A stretch of 64,000 nt of DNA. It comes from an uncultured Bacillota bacterium (GTDB lineage Bacteria > Bacillota > Clostridia > Oscillospirales > Oscillospiraceae). Shown piece after piece: positions 15,740 through 23,792 of the stretch. The notes under the pieces were generated by a model that did no database searches, was not told where the DNA came from, and was given only the letters and a program-made list of their open reading frames with translations. The position numbers were made by a program, and so were the translations under genes. The stretch is from positions 77,238-141,237 of the forward strand of contig CANEFX010000001.1 of assembly GCA_947426945.1 (NCBI GenBank). The letters run 5' to 3'. Positions within the stretch are counted from its first letter, which is position 1. Each line of letters opens with the position of its first letter.

Positions 15740-15916
15740 TTATCGTACTCCAGCAATTCTGCCAAATGTTTTTTCGCTGTATTCACGCATAGCTGTACTT
15801 ACCGGTTCACTTATGCTTCTTCTCTGAGCATAAGAAATCTTCTGAAGATCCTCATAGAGGCTGGGCAGCACCGACAAGCCGACCCGTTTCTTCGTCTCCC
15901 TGTCCTCTCTGGGCTG
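15740..15916 (-). pseudogene. 5'-truncated ribbon-helix-helix protein, copy 2
   Basis: Same truncated start as the fragment at 10684-10878, because both begin in the 207-bp repeat. It then diverges (LYEDLQKISYAQRRSISEPV, EYSEKTFGRIAGVR). No start codon follows the upstream TGA. The two fragments are paralogues attached to the same scar. The interval 15654-15979 contains this fragment and the promoter region of the sigma factor, with nothing else recognised. Confidence 0.45.
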
Positions 15917-16070
15917 TCAGGAACCAACCGGCCTCTCTGGAGACGGCGGAGATCCGGCTGGAGCTGCTGTGACGCAGACTCAGCCGCTCTCCCGTTCCAC
16001 CAGCTGCCAGGGAACGGTCTCGGACCGGCATGTCTCTCCCCGGAGCAGGCGAAGCATCAGATTGGCGGCC
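15864..16070. repeat. 207-bp exact direct repeat, copy 2
   Basis: Partner of 10826-11032. Here the right part is the genuine 3' end of araR (stop at 15980), so this copy marks the original backbone side of the junction between the island and the arabinose locus. Confidence 0.95.
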
Positions 16071-17047
16071 AGCTCTCCCAAATTTCGGGAACCGTGAGAG
16101 AGAGAGGTCAGGTGTACCGGAGCCAGCTCACTGTACTGGCTGTTGTCAAAGCTGACCACCGCCATTTCCTCCGGCACCCGGACGCCCCGCTTCTGCAGCC
16201 GGGCGACCACCCGAACGGCCACCTCGTCGTTGTAGCACACGATGGCGGAGCAGTCCCGGAAGCCCTCCAGAATGGAGTCCACAAAGGCCTCGGACAGGAA
16301 GGCCTTCCGTTGTTCGGTATTGTACCAGCAGATGTGCTCGTCCTCGAAGGGAAGGCCCAGGTCCCGCAGGGCCTCCGCATAGCCGGCGTAGCGCAGGGTG
16401 CCCTGCATGTCGTCGATTTTGAAGATGCCCGCGATGTTCTGGTGCCCGTGCCGGTACAGGTGCTCGGTCAGCAGCCGCCCGCCGCCGTAGTTGTCGGCCA
16501 GCACGGAGGGGATGTGGGCCAGCTCGGGATAGACGCCGTTGATAAAGACCAGACGGACCCCCCGGTCGATCAGCTTCTGATACAGGTCCAGGTTGGGGTT
16601 GGGCAGAGCGGTTTTGGTGCCCTCCACCAGTATGCCGTCCAGCTCCTTCATGGTCAGCAGGGTCTGGAGGATCTTCCGCTCCACCGACAGCTGATTCTGG
16701 GTGGCGAATAGGAGAGGGGCGCTGCTGTTGGCAGCCAGAACGGTTTCCGTACCCCGCAGGATGCTGGGGAAAATATAGTCGCTGATATAGGTTGTAACCA
16801 CCGCAATGGAACAGTTCAGAAGAGCTTCCGGCTCTTTATGCTCCCGCAGGCGGGAGCCGCTGCCTTGGCGGCGGGTGATGAGACCCTCGCTTTCCAGCAG
16901 GGACAGGGCGCGGCGGACGGTCTGCCGGCTGATCTGAAAGCGCCGGCAAAGCAGCTGCTCGGTTGGAAGCAGCTGCTGATTGCTGTACTGGCCGTTTTCG
17001 ATCTCCTGCCGCAGGGCGTCGGCGATAGATTGGTACTTGGGCGCCAT
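15980..17047 (-). CDS. araR: AraR-type arabinose repressor (GntR HTH plus LacI-type sensor)
   Basis: A 355-aa chimeric repressor. Residues about 1-70 form a GntR winged helix (PTEQLLCRRFQISRQTVRRA, then SEGLITRRQGSGSRL); residues 75-355 form a LacI/GalR periplasmic-type sensor (SVLADNYGGGRLLTEHLYRH, VVSFDNSQYSE). This architecture is that of Bacillus AraR, released from DNA by L-arabinose. It is divergent from the arabinose transporter, and ATTTGTAC boxes overlap its own promoter, suggesting autorepression. Start ATG 17047 with GAGGAGG upstream. Its last 30 codons are duplicated at 10942-11032. Confidence 0.9.
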   Translation of the reverse strand: MAPKYQSIADALRQEIENGQYSNQQLLPTEQLLCRRFQISRQTVRRALSLLESEGLITRRQGSGSRLREHKEPEALLNCSIAVVTTYISDYIFPSILRGTETVLAANSSAPLLFATQNQLSVERKILQTLLTMKELDGILVEGTKTALPNPNLDLYQKLIDRGVRLVFINGVYPELAHIPSVLADNYGGGRLLTEHLYRHGHQNIAGIFKIDDMQGTLRYAGYAEALRDLGLPFEDEHICWYNTEQRKAFLSEAFVDSILEGFRDCSAIVCYNDEVAVRVVARLQKRGVRVPEEMAVVSFDNSQYSELAPVHLTSLSHGSRNLGELAANLMLRLLRGETCRSETVPWQLVERESG

Positions 17048-17075
17048 GATCGGGGCCTCCTCGCTGAGTGCATTA

Positions 17076-17114
17076 ATTTGTACTGATTATAGCATAGTGA
17101 CAGAATTTGTACAA
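17076..17114 (-). promoter_or_regulatory. araR promoter with two ATTTGTAC operator half-sites
   Basis: On the minus strand TATAAT lies at 17086-17091, and a weak TTGTAC -35 at 17109-17114 with a 17-nt spacer. ATTTGTAC occurs at 17105-17112 (on the -35) and 17076-17083 (next to the -10). The known Bacillus AraR box is built from this half-site, so autoregulation is inferred. Confidence 0.6.
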
Positions 17115-17234
17115 CAAGAAAATGACCTGTCTATGTATTTTGTGCAGAACGACGGAGGGGTCTGGAAGCTCTTGGAATTTCCTGAACAAATGAACAGCCT
17201 GAAAAAGTGGTGATATTTTGCCACAAAAGGAGCA

Positions 17235-17266
17235 AAATCTCACTTTTCAACAGAAAAGTGAGATTT
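17235..17266. repeat. Perfect 14-bp inverted repeat in the ara control region
   Basis: AAATCTCACTTTTC (17235-17248) and its complement (17253-17266) with a 4-nt loop; the right arm runs into an ATTTGTAC box (17263-17270). There is no T-run, so it is not an ordinary terminator. It may mark the boundary between the two divergent promoters. Confidence 0.5.
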
Positions 17267-17372
17267 GTACTCAACATACTGGAAATGTCCTTTAAATTTG
17301 TATTGTTTAATTCTCAGAAAATCAAAAAATAGAGTACAAATTATTGACCGCAAACAATACAAGTGATATACT
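17263..17372 (+). promoter_or_regulatory. Arabinose operon promoter and AraR-like operators
   Basis: TTGACC (17344-17349), 17 bases, TATACT (17367-17372). AraR-like half-sites surround it: ATTTGTAC 17263-17270, ATTTGTAT 17296-17303, GTACAAAT 17334-17341 directly before the -35, and ATACAAGT 17357-17364 between the -35 and -10. The 17296 and 17352-17364 elements are inverted copies (TTGTATTGTTT), which would suit looping repression. The rest of 17048-17422 shows nothing else. Confidence 0.65.
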
Positions 17373-17422
17373 GTCATCAGGTTAAACCCCGGCGCAAAAT
17401 TTTAGAAAGTGAGGAACCTAAA

Positions 17423-18469
17423 ATGAAAATGAAGAAGATTCTTGGTCTTGCTCTGGCCGCAGCCCTGGCCCTGTCTCTGACCGCCTGCGGCGGCGGCGAC
17501 AAGCCCTCCGACGCCAGCAAGAGCAACACCCCTGCCGGCGGCTCCACCAGCCAGCAGCCCTCCACCCCTGATCCCGCCCCCAGCGGCGAGCTGATCACCG
17601 TCGGCATCATCAACAACGACCCCAACGAGTCCGGCTACCGTACCGCCAACGACGCGGCCATGCGTGCCACCTTTACCGAGGACAATGGCTATAAGGCTAC
17701 GTTCTATAACAACAACGACGCCGCCCAGCAGATTGCCACTGCTCAGCAGATGGTTCAGGACGAGGTGGACTTCCTGCTCCTCTCCCCCGCCTCCACCACC
17801 GGCTGGGACACCGTGCTGAAGGACGCCCAGGCTGCCGGCACCCAGGTCATCCTCTTTGACCGTATGCTGGAGGCCGACGAGAGCATGTACGTGGCCGCCG
17901 TCGTGTCCGACATGCCTGCCGAGGGCAAGACTGCTGTGGACTGGCTGGCCGCCCAGGGCCTGAGCGAGTATAACATCATCCACATCCAGGGCCACATGGG
18001 CTCCGATGCCCAGCTGGGCCGTACCGGCGCTCTGGACGAGAAGGTAAACGCTGAGGCCAGCTGGAACTATGTGACCCAGCAGACCGCCGACTGGGATGAG
18101 GCCACCGCCAAGACCATCGTCCAGTCCGTCATCGACTCCAAGAAGCCCTTCAACGTGATCTACGCCGAGAACAACGGTATGGCTCGGGGCGCCGCGGCTG
18201 CTCTGGACGCCGCCGGCATCACCCACGGCAAGGACGGCGATGTCATCGTCATGGGCTTCGACAGCGACAAGTGGGCCTTTGAAGAGGTCCTGGCCGGCCG
18301 TTGGAACTACATGGGCCTGTGCAACCCCCTCCAGGCCGACACCGTTGACGCCATCATCAAGGACCTGGCCGCCGGCAAGCAGCCTGCCCAGAAGATCATC
18401 TACACACCCGAGCAGGGCTTCGACTGCGCTACCCTCACCCAGGCCGATGTGGACAAGTACGGCACCTGA
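17423..18469 (+). CDS. Sugar-binding lipoprotein of the arabinose importer (YtfQ-like)
   Basis: A 348-aa solute-binding protein of the Peripla_BP_4 type (YtfQ/AraF group). A lipoprotein signal peptide ends LSLTAC, then a Ser/Pro linker, then the sugar-binding fold (TVGIINNDPNESGYRTANDA, DVIVMGFDSDKWAFEEVLAG). Start ATG 17423 is chosen with GAGG upstream; a frame from 17363 lacks a site. It is the first gene of the arabinose operon, followed by a strong hairpin that should raise its level over the membrane components. Substrate L-arabinose (or a furanose form) is inferred from the operon. Confidence 0.9.
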   Translation: MKMKKILGLALAAALALSLTACGGGDKPSDASKSNTPAGGSTSQQPSTPDPAPSGELITVGIINNDPNESGYRTANDAAMRATFTEDNGYKATFYNNNDAAQQIATAQQMVQDEVDFLLLSPASTTGWDTVLKDAQAAGTQVILFDRMLEADESMYVAAVVSDMPAEGKTAVDWLAAQGLSEYNIIHIQGHMGSDAQLGRTGALDEKVNAEASWNYVTQQTADWDEATAKTIVQSVIDSKKPFNVIYAENNGMARGAAAALDAAGITHGKDGDVIVMGFDSDKWAFEEVLAGRWNYMGLCNPLQADTVDAIIKDLAAGKQPAQKIIYTPEQGFDCATLTQADVDKYGT

Positions 18470-18503
18470 TCTGAGGCAATCTGAATCATACATCACGTGA
18501 CCG

Positions 18504-18540
18504 ACACGCGGCGCGGCATGTCAGCCGCGCCGCGTGTTTT
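18504..18540 (+). terminator. Partial terminator after the arabinose-binding protein gene
   Basis: A 14-bp perfect GC-rich stem (18504-18517 with 18524-18537) followed by TTT. Its place between binding protein and ATPase fits attenuation inside the operon. Confidence 0.65.
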
Positions 18541-18569
18541 GAAATCTGAGAGAATGGAGGCGTATCCCT

Positions 18570-20087
18570 ATGCAGGAAGGCGCGGTATTGGAAATGCGCG
18601 GCATCTGCAAATACTTCCCGGGCGTACGCGCCCTTCAGGATGTAGATTTTACCCTGCGGGAGGGGGAAATCCACGCTCTGATGGGTGAGAACGGCGCGGG
18701 CAAGTCCACCCTGATCAAAGTGCTCACCGGCGTATACCCCAAGGACGGCGGCGAGGTCCATATCAGGGGCATTGAGGGCGCGGCGGTCATCCGCTCCCCC
18801 CAGGATGCACAGAACGCCGGCATCAGCACCGTCTACCAGGAGATTACCCTGTGCCCCAACCTGACGGTGGCAGAGAACATGTACATCGGCCGTACCAAAG
18901 GGGCCGTGACCAACTGGAAAGCCATGAACAGCGGCGCGGGAAAGATCCTGGAGTCCCTGGGCATTCCCGCCAGCCCCAGGCAGCAGCTGGGCTCCTGCTC
19001 CATCGCGGTGCAGCAGATGGTGGCCATTGCCCGGGCGGTGGATATGGAGTGCAAGGTGCTCATCCTGGACGAGCCCACTTCCTCCCTGGATGAGCAGGAG
19101 GTACAGAAGCTTTTTGGCCTGATGCGGGACCTGCGGGCCAAGGGAGTAGGCATTATCTTCGTCACACACTTCCTGGAGCAGGTCTATGAGGTCTGCGACC
19201 GGATTACCGTTCTCCGGGACGGACAGCTGGTGGGAGAGTATGTTATCGAGGACCTGCCCCGGGTTCAGCTGGTAAGCAAGATGCTGGGCAAGGAGCTGGA
19301 CGATATGGCCGACATCAAAGGAGAGTCAGGCGGTGCGGCTATCAGTCAGGAGGAGGCCCCTGTGCTGGAGGCTGAGGGCCTGTGCAGCAGCGCGGGCATC
19401 AAGCCCTTCGACTTCTCCATCCGTAAGGGTGAGGTCAACGGCTTTACCGGCCTGCTGGGCTCGGGGCGCAGCGAGTGTGTCCGGGCCATCTTCGGGGCGG
19501 ACCACGTTACCAGCGGCAATGTGAAGATGGACGGCAGGTCCGTCAAAATCAAAAAGCCTCTGGATGCCATGAAGTGCGGTATCGGCTATCTGCCCGAGGA
19601 CCGGAAGGGCGACGGCATCGTGGGCGACCTCAGCGTCCGAGAGAACATCATCCTGGCCTACCAGGTGATGAAGGGCTTTTTCCATCCCATCCCCCGGGCC
19701 CAGGCGGAGGCCTTTGCCGATAACTACATCGAGCTGCTGGAGATCAAGACCGCCTCCTCGGACACCCCTATCAAGTCCCTGTCCGGCGGCAACCAGCAGA
19801 AGTGCATCCTGGCCCGGTGGCTGCTCACCGACCCAAAGTACCTGATTCTGGACGAACCCACCCGGGGCATAGACATCGGCACCAAGATTGAAATCCAGAA
19901 GCTGGTTCTCAAGCTGGCGGAGAAGGGCAAGAGCGTTACCTTCATCTCTTCGGAGATCGACGAGATGCTGCGCACCTGTTCCCGCCTTCTCGTCATGCGG
20001 GACCGGAAGCTGGTGGGCCAGCTCAATGGAGAGGACCTGACCCAGAACAAGATCATGGCTACTATCGCAGGAGGTGATGAGAAATGA
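18570..20087 (+). CDS. Arabinose importer ATP-binding protein, two ABC domains (YtfR/AraG type)
   Basis: A 505-aa tandem ABC ATPase of the CUT2 sugar importers. Domain 1 has Walker A GENGAGKST and Walker B VLILDEPTSSLD. Domain 2 has the degenerate P-loop GLLGSGRSE, signature LSGGNQQK and YLILDEPTRGID, as is usual in this class. Length is typical (about 500). Start ATG 18570 with GGAGG. The ATG of the next permease overlaps its end. Confidence 0.94.
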   Translation: MQEGAVLEMRGICKYFPGVRALQDVDFTLREGEIHALMGENGAGKSTLIKVLTGVYPKDGGEVHIRGIEGAAVIRSPQDAQNAGISTVYQEITLCPNLTVAENMYIGRTKGAVTNWKAMNSGAGKILESLGIPASPRQQLGSCSIAVQQMVAIARAVDMECKVLILDEPTSSLDEQEVQKLFGLMRDLRAKGVGIIFVTHFLEQVYEVCDRITVLRDGQLVGEYVIEDLPRVQLVSKMLGKELDDMADIKGESGGAAISQEEAPVLEAEGLCSSAGIKPFDFSIRKGEVNGFTGLLGSGRSECVRAIFGADHVTSGNVKMDGRSVKIKKPLDAMKCGIGYLPEDRKGDGIVGDLSVRENIILAYQVMKGFFHPIPRAQAEAFADNYIELLEIKTASSDTPIKSLSGGNQQKCILARWLLTDPKYLILDEPTRGIDIGTKIEIQKLVLKLAEKGKSVTFISSEIDEMLRTCSRLLVMRDRKLVGQLNGEDLTQNKIMATIAGGDEK

Positions 20088-21193
20088 CAACTCCCGTGAA
20101 AAATCCTGAGACCCGGGTGAAGCGTCCCGAGGAAAGCCTCTTCAAGCGCCTCACCCGTCAGCAGCTGTTTATCCCTGTGGCGGCTCTGGTACTGCTGGTG
20201 CTGTTCAACCTGGTGGCGGATTACAAATTTTTTGCAGTCACAATTACGGAGAACAGCCTGGGCAACACGGTGCTCAGCGGCAACATCATCTCGGTGCTGG
20301 ACAACGCCTCCGAACTGGTCATCCTGGCCATCGGTATGACCTTGGTGACCGCCTCTTCCGGCGGACAGGACATCAGCGTGGGCGCCACCATGGCCATCGC
20401 CGGCAGCGTCATCCTCCGGATGGTCTGCGGCGGCCAGGTTACCGCAGACACCATGCAGATGAACCTGATCCTGGCTGTAATCATCGGCATTGCGGTAACT
20501 GCCCTCTTCGGCGCCTTTAACGGAACCCTGGTGGCCTATTTCAACATTCAGCCCATGGTGGCAACTCTCATCATGTACACTGCCGGCCGCTCCATCGCGG
20601 CCTGGATCAACAACAACCAGCTGCCCATCATCAACGATCTGGCCTTCAAGTACGCGGGCACCTTCCTCCCCGGCATCCCCGTGCCTACCCCTATTTTCAT
20701 CACTATCCTGGTGATCGCGGTGTTCTGGCTGGTGCTGAAGTTTACCAACCTGGGCCTTTACACCCAGTCGGTGGGCATCAATCCCAACTCCTCCCGCCTC
20801 AACGGCATTAATCCCCAGATGATCAAGCTGCTCACCTATGTGATCCTGGGTGTGTGTGTGGCGGTGGCCGGCTTCATCCGGGTCAGCCGCAGCGGTTCCA
20901 TCAATTACTCCCGCATTGCGGAGAATATCGAAATGGACGCCATTCTGGCCGTGGCCTTGGGAGGCAACGCCCTGTCCGGCGGCAAGTTCAATATCTACGG
21001 CTCTATCCTGGGCGCCTACGTGATTCAGTTCCTCACCACCACCCTCTACAAGTACGAGGTACCCTCCACGGCCCTGCCCGCTTATAAGGCGGTGGTGGTC
21101 ATCCTGCTGGTGGTCCTCAGCGCCCCGGCGGTGCGGGAGAAGCTGGCCAGCATGAAGAAAGCACCCGCCAAAACCGTAAAGGAGGTGTCCTGA
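20084..21193 (+). CDS. Arabinose importer permease 1 (YtfT-like)
   Basis: A 369-aa CUT2 permease (BPD_transp_2) with about nine hydrophobic segments. The family signature GGQDISVGATMAIAGSV is followed by ALGGNALSGGKFNIYGSILG near the C-terminus. It overlaps the ATPase stop by ATGA. Two different permeases in tandem is the layout of the E. coli galactofuranose system (YtfT, YjfF) and implies a heterodimeric channel. Confidence 0.92.
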   Translation: MTTPVKNPETRVKRPEESLFKRLTRQQLFIPVAALVLLVLFNLVADYKFFAVTITENSLGNTVLSGNIISVLDNASELVILAIGMTLVTASSGGQDISVGATMAIAGSVILRMVCGGQVTADTMQMNLILAVIIGIAVTALFGAFNGTLVAYFNIQPMVATLIMYTAGRSIAAWINNNQLPIINDLAFKYAGTFLPGIPVPTPIFITILVIAVFWLVLKFTNLGLYTQSVGINPNSSRLNGINPQMIKLLTYVILGVCVAVAGFIRVSRSGSINYSRIAENIEMDAILAVALGGNALSGGKFNIYGSILGAYVIQFLTTTLYKYEVPSTALPAYKAVVVILLVVLSAPAVREKLASMKKAPAKTVKEVS

Positions 21194-21194
21194 C

Positions 21195-22241
21195 ATGCCG
21201 AAAGGGATTGCAGTAGACAAACAGGGACGGCTCAAGGAACGGGTTGCTATGAGCGACACCAACCTGCTGCTCACTATCACGGTAGTGGTCTTTTTTATCC
21301 TGTATCTGTATGCAGTGTTTTTCCTGCAGGGCAGCTTCACCAAGCCCCAGAACTTCCTGAATATCCTGAACAACAACGCCTCTCTCATTGTTCTGTCCTG
21401 CGGCATGAGCATCGTCATGATTACCGGGGGCATCGACATCAGCGTGGGCGCCGTCACCTGCCTGGTGTGCATGACCAGTGCGGTGAACCTGGAGCGGCAG
21501 GGCGGCAATATCTTTACAGTTATCCTCATCGGCCTGGGAATCGGCCTGGCCTTCGGTGTGGTCCAGGGCTTTCTGGTGGCCCACCTGGGCATCCAGCCCT
21601 TTATTATCTCCCTGGCGGGCATGTTCTTCGCCAAGGGCATGACCACTATTGTCAGCAAGGAGCCTGTGCGGGTGACCGACGAGGCCTTCCTGGCGGTGAA
21701 GGATACCCGCATCACCGTGCCCGGTCTGGGTTCTCCCAACAAGCTTGGAGTGTATATCCCTGCCTATGTGGAGGTGGGCGTCGTCATTGCCCTGCTGGTG
21801 GTGGTCCTGCTGTTCTGCCTGCTGCGCTGGACCAAGCTGGGCCGTAATTTCTACGCTGTGGGCGGCAACAACCAGAGCGCCAACATGCTGGGCATCAACG
21901 TGCGCCGGACCAAGTTCCTGGCCCATGTGCTGTGCAGCCTGCTGGCCGGCCTGGGCGGTATCCTCTATTTCCTCCATGTGGGCAGCGGCGACGTAGCCAA
22001 TGCAGCAGGGGATGAGATGAACGCCATCGCCTCCTCCATTATCGGCGGTACCCTGCTCACCGGCGGCGTGGGCAACGTAGTCGGCACCTTCTTCGGCGTG
22101 CTGAGCCTGAACACCATCAAGCGCATCGTCTCCTCCCTGGGCTTTGACGAGGCCTGGTGGTCCAACATCACCGTGGCAGCCATGCTCTGCCTGTTCCTGG
22201 TGGTTCAGAGCATTGTTCTGCTACGCAAGAACAAGAAGTAA
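21195..22241 (+). CDS. Arabinose importer permease 2 (YjfF-like)
   Basis: A 348-aa CUT2 permease, one base after its partner's stop. It has the signature MITGGIDISVGAVTCLVCMT and a C-terminal IIGGTLLTGGVGNVVGTFFG. It pairs with the 20084-21193 product. YjfF is the closest familiar type, from gene order and motif spacing. Confidence 0.91.
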   Translation: MPKGIAVDKQGRLKERVAMSDTNLLLTITVVVFFILYLYAVFFLQGSFTKPQNFLNILNNNASLIVLSCGMSIVMITGGIDISVGAVTCLVCMTSAVNLERQGGNIFTVILIGLGIGLAFGVVQGFLVAHLGIQPFIISLAGMFFAKGMTTIVSKEPVRVTDEAFLAVKDTRITVPGLGSPNKLGVYIPAYVEVGVVIALLVVVLLFCLLRWTKLGRNFYAVGGNNQSANMLGINVRRTKFLAHVLCSLLAGLGGILYFLHVGSGDVANAAGDEMNAIASSIIGGTLLTGGVGNVVGTFFGVLSLNTIKRIVSSLGFDEAWWSNITVAAMLCLFLVVQSIVLLRKNKK

Positions 22242-22253
22242 GGGAGGATTGCC

Positions 22254-23780
22254 ATGAAAACCTGTTTGGGCATTGAGCTGGGCTCCACCCGCATCAAGGC
22301 GGTGGCCATTGACGAGGGCTTCAGGCCCGTCTCCTCCGGGGACTACACCTGGGCCTCCCGGTATGAAAACGGTGTGTGGACCTATCCCCTGGAGGAGGTA
22401 TGGACCGGTCTGAAGTCCGCCCTGTCTCAGGTGGAGGGTCGGCAGGGCATTGCCGCCGCCGGGGTGTCCGCCATGATGCACGGCTATCTGGCATTCGACA
22501 AGGACTGGAACCTGCTCACCCCCTTCCGCACCTGGCAGAACACCATCACAGGACAGGCTGCGGCGGAGTTGACCGGACTCTTCGGCTTCAATATTCCTCA
22601 GCGGTGGTCCGTAGCCCACCTGTATCAGGCGGTGCTGAGCGGCGAGAAGCACGTTTCTGAAATTGCGCACCTGACCACCCTGGCAGGGTATATTCACTAC
22701 ATGCTCACCGGCGTTCACGCTGTGGGAGTCGGCGAGGCCTCCGGTATGTTTCCCATTGACAGCGCGGCTCTGAATTACGATGCCGGGATGATGGCAAAGT
22801 TTAATGCCCTTCCGGCTGTCCGGGCTCTGCCCTGGAAGCTGGAGGACCTGCTTCCCAAGGTCCTGACGGCCGGCGAGAATGCGGGCGCGCTGACTGAGTC
22901 CGGTGCAGCTATGCTGGACGGCCTGCTTCCCGTGGGGATACCCTTTGCGCCCGCCGAGGGGGATGCGGGCACCGGTATGACCGCTACCAACGCCGTGGCT
23001 CCCCGTACCGGCAATGTGTCTGCCGGGACCTCTATTTTCTCCATGGTGGTGCTGGAACACCCCCTGGAGAAGGTCTACGAGGAGATTGACATGGTGACCA
23101 CCCCAACTGGAGCGCCGGTGGCCATGGTCCACTGCAACAACTGTACCAACGATACCAACGCCTGGGTGGGCGTTCTGGGAGAGGCCGCCCGGCTCTTTGG
23201 GGCGGAGCCCTCCACAGGAGACCTGTACACCAGACTCTATGAAAAGAGCCTGGAGGGCGACCCGGACTGCGGCGGCGTCATGGTGTGCAACTATCTGGCT
23301 GGGGAGGGTGTCACCCACATGGACGCCGGCCGTCCCCTGGTGGTCCGCACTCCGGAGAGCAGCTTTACCCTGGCCAACTTTTTCCGGGCCCAGCTCTATT
23401 CCACCATGTCCACCCTGAAGATCGGCATGGATATTCTGGCGGCGGAGCATGTGGCCATCGACTCCCTTACCGGCCACGGCGGGCTGTTCAAGACCCCCGT
23501 GGTGGGCCAGAGCTATATGGCTGCGGCCTGCGGCGCTCCGGTCACCTGTATGGAGACCGCCGGCGAAGGCGGGCCTTACGGCATGGCCCTGCTGGCCTCC
23601 TTCCTGCTGAACAGGGAGGAAGGAGAACGGCTGGAGGATTTCCTGTCCCGGGAGGTCTTTTCCGGGGCTTCCGGCTCGACCATCCAGCCTGATCCCGCCT
23701 GGGTGGAGGGCTTCAACACCTATATCAAGCGGTACAAGGCCCTGCTTGAGGTGGAAAAAACCGCCGTGGAAAAACTGTAA
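22254..23780 (+). CDS. FGGY-family carbohydrate kinase, probable L-ribulokinase
   Basis: A 508-aa FGGY kinase. The N-terminal phosphate motif IELGSTRIKAVAIDEGF and the C-terminal GHGGLFKTPVVGQSYMAAAC bind ATP. The sugar-site region is in between (MMHGYLAFDKDWNLLTPFRT). It lies directly before araA, so the inferred reaction is phosphorylation of L-ribulose to L-ribulose 5-phosphate. It is not a close match to the classical AraB pattern I know, so xylulose or another pentulose remains possible. Confidence 0.82.
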   Translation: MKTCLGIELGSTRIKAVAIDEGFRPVSSGDYTWASRYENGVWTYPLEEVWTGLKSALSQVEGRQGIAAAGVSAMMHGYLAFDKDWNLLTPFRTWQNTITGQAAAELTGLFGFNIPQRWSVAHLYQAVLSGEKHVSEIAHLTTLAGYIHYMLTGVHAVGVGEASGMFPIDSAALNYDAGMMAKFNALPAVRALPWKLEDLLPKVLTAGENAGALTESGAAMLDGLLPVGIPFAPAEGDAGTGMTATNAVAPRTGNVSAGTSIFSMVVLEHPLEKVYEEIDMVTTPTGAPVAMVHCNNCTNDTNAWVGVLGEAARLFGAEPSTGDLYTRLYEKSLEGDPDCGGVMVCNYLAGEGVTHMDAGRPLVVRTPESSFTLANFFRAQLYSTMSTLKIGMDILAAEHVAIDSLTGHGGLFKTPVVGQSYMAAACGAPVTCMETAGEGGPYGMALLASFLLNREEGERLEDFLSREVFSGASGSTIQPDPAWVEGFNTYIKRYKALLEVEKTAVEKL

Positions 23781-23792
23781 GGAGGAATTTTT

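Noticed and set aside
17235-17266. Terminator in the araR-araF-like intergenic region
   Set aside because: A perfect hairpin, but without a T-run on either strand and with no transcript reading into it; kept only as an inverted repeat.
19724-21742. A 672-codon open frame antisense to the arabinose importer genes
   Set aside because: Spans three genes on the opposite strand with no ribosome site or recognisable domain.
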